This document shows, one piece after another, positions 42,074 through 50,905 of a stretch of 64,000 bases of DNA. The position numbers were made by a program, and so were the translations under genes. A model generated the notes under the pieces. It was not told where the DNA came from, ran no database searches, and worked only from the letters and a program-made list of their open reading frames with translations. This stretch comes from Anthoceros angustus (Eukaryota > Streptophyta > Anthocerotopsida > Anthocerotales > Anthocerotaceae). The stretch covers positions 1,116,001-1,180,000 of the forward strand of contig MU008163.1 in NCBI GenBank assembly GCA_010909165.1, in the 5' to 3' direction. Every line of letters begins with the position of its first letter. Position 1 is the first letter of the stretch.

Positions 42074-43909
42074 ATGGCGGCAGAGGATGTGGATGCGGCA
42101 TGGGGTGGATTGGTGAAGGAGGGAGGTATGATGAGGCTACCGGGATCTATTCCAGCAAGCTCCCTACCATCACGTTGCCGGACGGGAACTCGGCAGCGGG
42201 ATTGTGAATCACATTTTCGAGGAGACGCGGAAGCATGGACGGTGGGAGAAGGTCGCCTTGGTGGATGCCACAACCGGGGAGGCGCTCACGTTCCGACAGC
42301 TGGAGGAGAAGGTGAACAGGGTCATGGCTCTGCTGCCGTTCGCCGGGCCGACGTATGGCGATCATGCACTGTTTCTTGCTCCTAACTCGTTGGAAATGAT
42401 TGTGGCTCTGCTGGCGTGTTTGCGCGCGGGTGCGGTCGTGCTCCCTGCTAATCCTGCGTACACGGCGCAGGATGCGAGCTGAATCGAAGACGTCCTTCTG
42501 GGACTCGAAAAAGATGCCAGCATTTATAATCGGAGAGGCGGATCCGAAATGGAAGAGAGGGGAGTTTGATTGCACGCTTGCTGACATGTTCAAAGATGTA
42601 TTTGCTTTGGACCGCTTTGTATATAAGATACCGCAGAACTGGGAAGCTCTGATGCTGCTGTCCTCTGGCACCACGGGGGTGAGCAAGGCGACAGTCCTGA
42701 CGCATAAGAACCTTATAGCATTTACGACTATCTTCAACGGTAATCCCGTGAATGGAACCAAGGATGATGATATCTACGTGTGCCCGACCCCTCAGTTCCA
42801 CATATATGGCCTCGTCGTCGTCACACTGGCAAACCTTGTGAGGGGGGCTACTGTAGTCGTGATGCCCAAGTACTCTTTGCATGGTCTTCTGAAAGCTGTG
42901 GAGGAGTTCCGTGTCACCTATTTGCCTATTGTGCCTCCCATCGTGCTAGACATCCTGAACTTAAGTGAAGAGGAGCTGCGCAAGTATGACCTGTCTTCCG
43001 TGACTCTGATCAGCTGCGGGCCTGCACCACTGAAGCAGGAGACCATTGAACGATGCGTTGCCCGCTTCCCAGGGGCCAAGTTCCTGCAGGTAAATCTCAT
43101 GGCGTCAGGTTAACTTGATGATCATCCGGATCTGATTAATTCAGAGATGGTGTTAGATTTGAAGTGACTTCCTTTCTGTTGCCGATTCTTTGATCACGCA
43201 CTGACCTGAGACTCCGTAATTTCAATGTGTGGCATGGTTACGGTATGACGGAGACTTGCGCCCTGGGGGCAACCTTTCCTGCCGTTGGTTACAGGCCAGA
43301 TTACTTTGGATCTGTAGGCCTTTTGCACTCCAACACTGAAGCGAAAGTCGTGGATACACAGACGGGAGCGTCTCTTGGCCCGAATAAACAAGAAGAGCTC
43401 TGGTTTCCAAGTCCTGGAAACATGAAAGGTAGGGAGAATACTTTTTGCACCAGCACCCTCTGACTGCTGCCACCACAACTTGTTACATGCATACGCAGTC
43501 GATCACCTTAAATTAGCTGTCCAGAGTACAGATTCATGGGCTACACTAACTTCACTCCATGCAGGTTATAAGGGTAACCCGAAGGCAACTCTTGAGGCTA
43601 TTGACAAAGATGAGTGGCTTCATTCGGGAGATGTGGGCTACATCAACGAGGATGGGTTTCTATACATTATCTATCGCATCAAAGAGATCATCAAGTACAA
43701 GGGATTCCAGCGCACGAAGAGGTGTTGGCACTGTGGAGCGCCAAGCGCGCGGGCTATGGCGGCAGAGGATGGGGATGCGGGAGAGGTTGGAGTGGTACAG
43801 AAGGGGAGCAGCCGGTACGATTGAGGCCACCCGGATCTATTTCAGCACGACAAGTCTGTTTTTTCCTCATGGTTTGTTTATTCATTCCCTGTTTTGTTTG
43901 TTGTTCTAG
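42074..43909 (+). pseudogene. 4CL-like pseudogene, exons 1-3 with a chimeric tail (unit B)
   Basis: Duplicate of 35,350-37,175: exon 1 42,074-43,089, exon 2 43,236-43,428, exon 3 43,565-43,710. From 42,480 to 43,089 the frame is unbroken and includes an intact ATP-binding box [35 protein letters not shown] and CGPAPLKQETIERC, so this is the best-preserved core of the four plus-strand copies. The deletion after NPAYTA, the missing AG before exon 2 and the fusion of exon 3 to a second exon 1 start are all as in unit A. The three C-terminal exons with the catalytic Lys are absent. Confidence 0.85.
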
Positions 43910-44139
43910 GGACAATCTAAACCCAGGTTTCAAAACCTATACTATTGTTCGGGTCTTGGGGATTATGGCCATTGTCAAACAGACTTCCATCCAGATTGTA
44001 GCCGGGACCAAATTGCCAGAGTGCACGGTGAAGTTTTTAATGCTCTTCGTATACACTGGTGAGTCCCTTTGCTTTTGATGTTTCAATAAGTATACAGTCA
44101 TATTGGGCTTACTCTGCCGTCTATCTTTTGCAGGTGTGG

Positions 44140-45083
44140 TCATGTTTTTCTTGGTGAGCGCTTGGAAAAATTTTCAGGGACTGCTGGTAGATTCTTGCCG
44201 GTAGATTCTTGATGCTGTTGAAGCTTCACCCTGCTGGCCTTGCTTCACGATCACGACTCTGATGGATCTGGAAACATATCTGGACTGGTGATCGTTGTCC
44301 AGAACTTCGTCTGTTAACAGCCTTAGGATAATTGTAATAGCTGCTGCATCACATGTTCCAAATCATCAGTTCAAGGAGACCATTATGATACTAGTACTGC
44401 CCACACTAGTTAGTGTAGCAAACTTTCTCTCTTCTAAGGATTTTCAGGACATTACGCCTGCTAGCGAGCGAAAATTTACGCGAAATCTGTGGATCAGCTC
44501 ATACCTTCCACGCTTCCAGGACAACGTAACCGCAGCTCTCCCTGACGATATGGAGGTAGAAATGCCGGTGGACTCCCTGATTCGACAACCCTAGCTTGTG
44601 TGTTCATGGCGAGCACGCCTACGGAACCCAAGTATTCTGGTTTGGAACAGTGGCAGGAAAAAGTGCTCCGACCGCAGAGTTGTATGTGTTAATCCATATC
44701 TCTGCCATTCCACAGTCGAAGTCAAAAAGCTTGCCGCAACGCTCAAGGACTTGTTCACAGGCATCCAGGCATAAGAGAACTCCAACTTTCAAATTGGGCT
44801 CTACACACTTTAGCCGTTACCAAATTATCAAACCTGCCGGTGAAATATGCCATCCTGTTCGTAAACATTTGTGAGTCCCCTTTGCTTTTGATGTTGTTCC
44901 ACTGAGTATTCAGTCATATTGGGCTTACTAACTCTGCCGTCTATTTTTGGCAGGTGTGCTTATGTTTTTCGTGGTGAGCGCTTGGAGAAAAATTCGGGGT
45001 GTGGCCGGTGTATTCCTTGATGCTGTAGAAGCTTCACCCTGCTGGCCCTGCTTCACGATCACGACCCTGATGGACTTGGAAAG
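44140..45083. pseudogene. Broken 4CL-like exon 3/exon 2 fragment (minus) between two copies of an unknown segment
   Basis: 44,285-44,790 read on the minus strand matches exon 2 and exon 3 of the 45.4-48.0 kb gene: shared words include 'gatcgttgtccagaacttcgt', 'caactctccctgac'-type exon 2 end and 'gccattccacagtcgaagtc'. It carries many lesions. On either side lie two copies (44,140-44,280 and 44,951-45,083) of an unknown segment sharing 'gtgagcgcttgg' and 'gaagcttcaccctgctggcc', each preceded by a 'gtgagtccc..tgcag' intron-like stretch. Confidence 0.6.
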
Positions 45084-45086
45084 ATG

Positions 45087-45404
45087 ACTCTAGAGAAGGA
45101 GAGACATATGTGCGCAATGTGCAATGTTTTTCCCTTATGCTGTAAGCACTGCATAGTTCTCACAATCGTTCCGGAGAAACTAGTGGTACTTACTCCCTCG
45201 TCATTCAGTTCACCTCTAAGACTAACATGTCATCTGGATTCAACTACTCTGGAGAAGGAGAGACATATATGCGCAATGTGCAATGTCGTTCCCTTATGCT
45301 GTAAGCACTGCATAGTTCTCACAATCGTTCCGGAGAAACTAGTGGTACTTACTCCCTCGTCATACAGTTCACCTCTGAGACTAGCTAGCATGTCATCTGG
45401 ATTC
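45087..45404 (+). repeat. 159-bp tandem duplication (2 copies)
   Basis: 45,087-45,245 and 45,246-45,404 are near-identical ('gagaaggagagacatat', 'gcaatgtgcaatgt', 'cgttccggagaaactagtgg'). The period is a multiple of 3, so a plus-strand frame continues through both and gives a Cys-rich 53-residue repeat (CAMCNV..LCCKHC). No splice or start context supports a gene. It sits just downstream of the 3' end of the intact minus-strand 4CL-like gene. Confidence 0.8.
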
Positions 45405-45445
45405 AACCTTGGGCAAAAGCTCAAGCTGAATGTATTCGGCCATAC

Positions 45446-48043
45446 TTAAAGCTTCGCTGTTGTGAGACCGAGTTGTACCAGCTCATCGGTAAGCTTCTTT
45501 CGCAATATTTTTCCTGAAGCCAACTTTGGTATGTTGTCAATGAACGCCACTTTTCGAACTTTCTTGAATGAAGCGGTCTGCCAGAAAGTTACAGACACAG
45601 GATAAGCTCCAGCGACCACAGTGTGAAGCTTTAAAAAGCATAGACATTCTGAAGGCATTATGACCAATGGATCTGAAATTACCCTGTCTGCAGTGTAGCT
45701 CTTCACATCCTCTTCAGTCAAGGTGCTTCCAGGGAAGCGAACAACGAAAGCCATAGGCAGCTCGCCAACGGTTTTATCAGGGTATCTGCATTCATGAAGT
45801 CCAAGCCCACAATAGATAAAAGTGATTTGTTCGAAGAAATTGTCTAACAGGGTCAACCAAGGGCTACAAAACTGTGAGAGTGTCACCCAACGCATCGATG
45901 TAGGTGTCCAAAAACTTACGGTACAACAGCGGCATCCTGGATTTCAGGGTGAGTGAGCAACAAGGCTTCAAGTTCCGAAGGTGACACCTGTCCATCCGGA
46001 AATTGCAGGGAGGAAATACGAGTCACTAGACTCCACTATCTCAACAAACCATAGAAGCAGTCAACTCTTGTAAGCAGGAGGACCGAATCCAAAAACTTGA
46101 AGAAGAACTTGAAGAGGCACCTGAAAGCCGCTGTACTTAATAAGCTCGTCCAAGGGGTCGACTATGAAGAGGTAGCCATCGTCGTTAAAGTAGCCGACAT
46201 CGCCAGTTCGAAGCCATCGATCGTTGTCCAGAACTTCGTCTGTTGCCTTAGGATCATTGTAATAGCCTGCACCAAATTTATGTTCCCAACCATCAGTTCA
46301 AGAAGACCATCAAGGTACTAGTAATGCCCACACTAGTTAGTGTAGCAAACTTTCTCTTCACGCAAAATCTGTGGATCAACTTATACCTTCCATGGTTCCA
46401 GGACAACGCAACCACAGCTCTCCCTGACGGTATGGAGGCAGAAATGCCCGTGGGCTCCCTGATGCTACGACCCTAGCTTGTGTGTTCATGGCGAGAACGC
46501 CTACGGAACCAAAGTATTCTCGCTTGTAATCAGTGGCAGGAAAAAGCGCTCCGACGGCAGTTGTCTCCGTCAAACCATATCCCTGCCATTCCACAGTCGA
46601 AGTCAAAAACCTTGCCGGAACGCTCAAGGACTTGTTCACAGGCATCCAGGCATAAGAGAACTCCAAGCTTAAGAAGTAGCAACATTGAAGACCAAAAATT
46701 GTTGTAAATCAGGGACCGAACTACTCACTCACAGTGTGAAAGTCGACAATGTCTGCAGCAAGGAAACAGCATACCTGAATGATCTTCACGTTAGGAAACC
46801 GCGAAGCACAACTTTCAATGGTGGCCTTCTGGAGGGGTGCTCCCGCGCTGCTGATCTGAGTCAAAGAGCTCAGATTATACTTGGATATCTCATCACCACT
46901 CTTCAGGATGTCGAATAGGATTGGGGGCACCACCGGCAGATGTGTAACTTGGTATCGCTCAACAGCCCCTACGAGACCTTGCAGGTTGTAACTGGGGAGA
47001 ATGACCACCTTAATCCCCCTCACGAGCTGATTGATTGTGACAACAGCTAGGCCGTATATGTGAAACTGAGGAACAACGCACACGTAGACATCATTCGGTG
47101 AAGCTTGAGTGAGCGGATTTTCATTGTAGATCGTGGCAGAATCAATCAGGTTGCGATGCGTCAGGACAACACCCTTGCTCAAACCCGTGTTACCAGAGGA
47201 AAAGAGCACCACTGCGGGGTCATCCGACAATATGTGAATCCGTGAAGCCGAGCTTGTACCGGGTTTCTGCGGGGAATACAACTGCGACAACAGGAGATCT
47301 CCCCTCCCCTCAAAATACAGCTGGTCGTCAGGACCGATCAAGACTGTCTTCGCGAGGCCGAAGAATGCAGAGGAAGGCCGCAACCTGGCGGCCACCTCTG
47401 CGGTAGTGAAAATCAAGGCGACCTTCGCATCGGCTACATGCTCCTCGAGCTCTTGCGATGAGAAGCCCGGATTAGCGATGCCAACCACTGCTCCCAGAGA
47501 CAAGCTTGCAAGCAGAACAAGAACAAACTCCACAGAGTTGGCACACATAAGAAGCACATGTGTCCCCCGCTCCACTCCTAGCTCCAGCAACCCCATGGCC
47601 AGAGCTGTGAATCGCTCCTCCATCTCCCCGTAGGTGAGCTCCAGCCCCGTCACTCCGTCCACCAGGGCCACATTCTTCCGACTGTGTGACCAGTTCGGGG
47701 CGGGCTCGTGGTTCTTGGAGAAAATGTACTCCACTACTCCCATATTGAAATGACGCGGCAGTCTTGCGGCGGGCATCTTGCTGGAATAGATCCCCGTGGT
47801 CTCATCGTAGCCGATGTTGCCTGGATTGAACGGCACCGCTGTCACTTCATCGTTCTTGCTCCTGCGGAAAACTCCTGCAAACAAGTTCTCACCATAGCGA
47901 TCCGACATTCGTGCCGTGTTGTGCCAGATTGTGGAGTACGAGGCCTTGACGCTGGTGTCAGCCTCCTCGCTCGCCAGCCTGCCTTCAGTAGGCCCCGGAA
48001 GTTCGAGGTATGTGAGACTCTCGGCCGAGGTTGCGCTCGCCAT
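45446..48043 (-). CDS. 4CL-like acyl/aryl-CoA ligase, probably peroxisomal
   Basis: Six exons: 48,043-46,775; 46,582-46,387; 46,266-46,121; 45,987-45,920; 45,785-45,683; 45,577-45,446. They total 1,914 nt (637 aa), with GT..AG introns in phase. Seen: [14 protein letters not shown] (about residues 78-91), the ATP-binding box [15 protein letters not shown] (Thr to Asn against the usual SSGTTGLPKG), [75 protein letters not shown], and [11 protein letters not shown] with the catalytic Lys. The chain ends AKL, a PTS1-type peroxisome signal. Known family members of this kind include OPCL1-like ligases activating jasmonate precursors or fatty acids; the substrate here is not predictable. The first about 50 residues are an unusual extension, and an internal Met at residue 46 ([10 protein letters not shown]) is an alternative start. 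It is the parent type of the minus-strand pseudogenes at 31.9 and 38.7 kb. Confidence 0.9.
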
Positions 48044-49132
48044 GGCCTTAACGCTCTTCTCAAGAACTCGTCAAAATCGCTCGAAATTGGAATGAGGCCC
48101 GTAAGCTTTTACAATGCCAAAGCACCGCTGCCTGCGAGAACACACGCACAAGGGACCAGGCTGCCTTCGAACATACAGAAACGTCTCATTGAGAGCCCTC
48201 CTCAGTGACTTTCCTTTGAGACGTCTCAAAGGGAGCCATCATTATCTAGCGAACCTGTCCCATCTCCCAGCCCATGCATGCTTGTCCATGATGGCAAGTA
48301 AATTTCGATCGTGAAACCTGAAGACTTACAGGGCTACTTGTCCATGCTGGATAGCTTAGTGAAATTCATTTCACGAGCGCATTTTCGGTTCTAAATGGTT
48401 GCTGAGTACCTATGTGAGCGCATTCTCGTTTCCAAACGGTTGCCTAGTAGGTACTATACCTAGGTCTGTCAATACGAAGTGATATATCTGAATCATCAAT
48501 TTATTTTAGAATTAAACATTAAATAATCTATGTAAGGAGGGTTCTACACTGGTGAAAAGCATGGAGGTAGGCATCTATGACAATCTTATCCACTATGGAG
48601 AATTTCTTTGTTGATTTAGGTAGATCATACAGCAATGATCAAGAGCAGAATTATATAGCAAACATGTACGAAAAATTGTTACACAGGCTCTAAATAGCCG
48701 TGGAGTAGGTACTGTCTGTGTTTTTATGAAACAGCATTATAATGAAGAATGTCCATGAGACAGTTTAGCACCCGACGAATTTTCGACAAGCTGCTGGTGC
48801 CTTGAAATGAGCAACGAACAAGGTAGCCTTCCAGCCGGGTGCGAATCAGGACAGACTTCTCGTGTTGCCACATGTAATATTCTTCTTCAAAGAGGGCTTA
48901 CAACAAAGACTGCCGCTTGCCTACTACCATACTCGTCTGATTATGTATCTGTAGAACATCATAGCGTTCAAATCTGGCTTTTAGCTGTGAGACTAGGTCC
49001 AGATTATTGGAAAACATGACAGGAGGAGTAAGATGTGCAGAGTTGCAAAGTTATTGCTTTACGTGGCCACATGCATGTTAGCGCAGTACCTTAGAACGCT
49101 GTGCCGGATGCAGAGATAACTTGAAGGATAAT
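48044..49132. other. Intergenic: promoter side of the 4CL-like gene, 3' side of the STIG1-like gene
   Basis: No gene is recognised. 48,480-48,760 is AT-rich. Short frames such as 48,807-49,019 lack motifs. It must contain the 4CL-like promoter, but no clear box stands out. Confidence 0.45.
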
Positions 49133-49509
49133 TTAACTGAAGCCATAGCCGCAGAAGCCGAAAGCGCAGGTGTTTCCCACTGGACACACATTGCCGCAGC
49201 TGCCGCAGTTGGAAGAATCGGTTTGCGTGTCGATGCACAGGCCTATGCAACAGCTGGTGCCGAAGGGGCAGACGTTGTCGCAGTAGCCGCAGTTATTGCT
49301 ATCGTACTCCGTGTTGACGCACTTGGAGCCGCAGCATGTCGGCCCCTCGGGGTAGTAGGACGGATCAAGGCAGATGGACGGATTGGGAGCGCATCCGGCA
49401 TCCGCTGTCCGCCTCCGCACCGGGAGCTGCCGCAGCGACATCAGTCGATTCCGGGAAGCTTGCTGCGTGTGCGAATTGAGGAAGAAGCTGTCCCTCACTT
49501 TCGGCCTTC

Positions 49510-49540
<31 letters not shown>

Positions 49541-49843
49541 TGTTGCGGCGTCGGGATGTCGGTCCGGCTGCTTCATTTTCTGCACCGCTGCGGACTCCCG
49601 CCGGATCCACCTGCCGTCCTCCACCGAGTCCTCGTCTGAATCGGAGTCGGCCACGTCCAATTGCGCCTGCTCGTCCTCGGCTTCCACGCCGAACAGCACC
49701 GGCTCCGCGTCGTCCTTCAGCTCTGCAAAATCATCCGACGCCGAAGCCGGCGTCGCTGCGGCCAGGAGTACCAGGCTGAGGCAGGCGAGGGAAAGCAGCA
49801 ACGTGTTCCGCCTGGCAGGTGATCGCGCATCAAATCTGGCCAT
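49133..49843 (-). CDS. STIG1-like secreted cysteine-rich protein
   Basis: Single exon, 236 aa. Residues 1-35 form a signal peptide: basic MARFDARSPARR, then the hydrophobic NTLLLSLACLSLVLLAAA, with cleavage likely after ASA. Residues 36-90 are acidic (EAEDEQAQLDVADSDSDEDS). About residues 99-111 are an Ala run (ATATAAAAAAAAG) coded by a CTG/GCA trinucleotide repeat. The C-terminal 85 residues hold 16 cysteines in the STIG1 pattern: CCGSKCVN, then twice D(S)xNCGxCxNVCPxGxxC, ending CAFGFCGYGFS. In flowering plants STIG1 proteins are secreted and act at the stigma or in pollen-tube and cell-wall signalling; in other plants their role is open. The frame is intact, and the Cys domain makes the family assignment firm. 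Confidence 0.9.
49511..49545. repeat. CTG/GCA trinucleotide microsatellite inside the STIG1-like gene
   Basis: (ctg)n with 'ttg' interruptions; in the gene's sense it codes for the Ala run between the acidic and Cys-rich regions. Length variation would alter the linker without shifting the frame. Confidence 0.85.
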
Positions 49844-50905
49844 TACGGATTGGACGCTCGGACGCTGCTAAGCTGCTGCGACGCGAGACTCACAACCACG
49901 CGGAGCCGCTCGGACGCAGGTGTGAAGCAGCCAGCCGGCGAGCGCGTCTGGAGCAGAAGAGCTCCAAGAACGCTTCAAGTGCGAGGCGCTGCTTCCTTCA
50001 GCGGCGCAGGAACTGGCTGGGCCACACCCGTCGTCCGTACGCTCCAACGGACACACTATTTAACCCGAGGTAAAACTGGCCCTTATTCAAATTCCTACCT
50101 TGCTTTATTCAAAAGAATGCATAGTTCTCTCGCCCAGCCCTGCCTTCTCGGTTTTGTGCTCGCCCTTTTACAGCCCCGCCATGAGGCGCTACAACAGTTA
50201 CCAAGCCTCCTGACAGTACCGCCTTGCAAGTTGCTGCTGTTCTGCCTGATTCCAGCCCACCACCCAATGTCAGGATTTGAGGACAGCATAGCGACTGGCA
50301 ATTGATTGTGTGCATGTAGCAAGCTCTGGCCTCAGGCATCGTCATCGTCCAGGCTGAGCAGAAAAGAAGCCGCAATCAATGAGCTCGTAAAGCTTGTCAC
50401 AGGCATTTGAGCTTGCGGTATCGGCTTTTCAGAAGTGCTCAGTGTGACAGTCGGTACTCACAAGTCTCTCCGAGTGGCTGGGACGCTGCAATTGAATTCA
50501 TGAAGTTGCCGTGAGTTGTAAGCAAAGGCTGGACATGAGGCAGGCCCCAATCTGGATCTGGGCTGCAGATATGTATGTATGTACAGAGCTCACACATGTG
50601 TATGGAGCGAGCAGGTGAGGAGGTAGAGGCTCGTCCTGCGGCTTACTTCATACATATGCGTGATGCTCACACAGCCTTCGTCTCGGCACGCTTCTGCAGA
50701 AAAATCCTGCCACTTCCTGCATGAGATTTAATGGGCATGTCACCATCCTGTCCCGGGAGACTGTGTACCTGGAACAACTCTTTCAAGGAACCTCTTATGC
50801 ATGCATGTACCATCTGGAAAGTCACAGGCCGGCCAATCGAGTTCAAAATGATTCATGTTAGGGAGCTTACAAAAGGTCAGGGTACTCAAACTTGCTTCTC
50901 CCGAT
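49844..50905. other. Intergenic between STIG1-like and FLO6/PTST2-like genes
   Basis: Upstream side of the STIG1-like gene and 3' side of the next minus-strand gene. No supported gene. Frames on both strands are short and motif-free. Confidence 0.5.

Larger units (their letters stand above)
37393..44127. repeat. Tandem duplication, unit B (about 6.74 kb)
   Basis: Second copy of 30,631-37,392, with the same gene order and the same large lesions. Its first two thirds have systematically shorter homopolymers than unit A, while its last third has longer ones (see findings). Confidence 0.93.

Noticed and set aside
49121-49871. Plus-strand Ala/Val-rich frames opposite the STIG1-like gene
   Set aside because: Antisense shadows of a clear minus-strand gene with signal peptide and 16-Cys STIG1 pattern.
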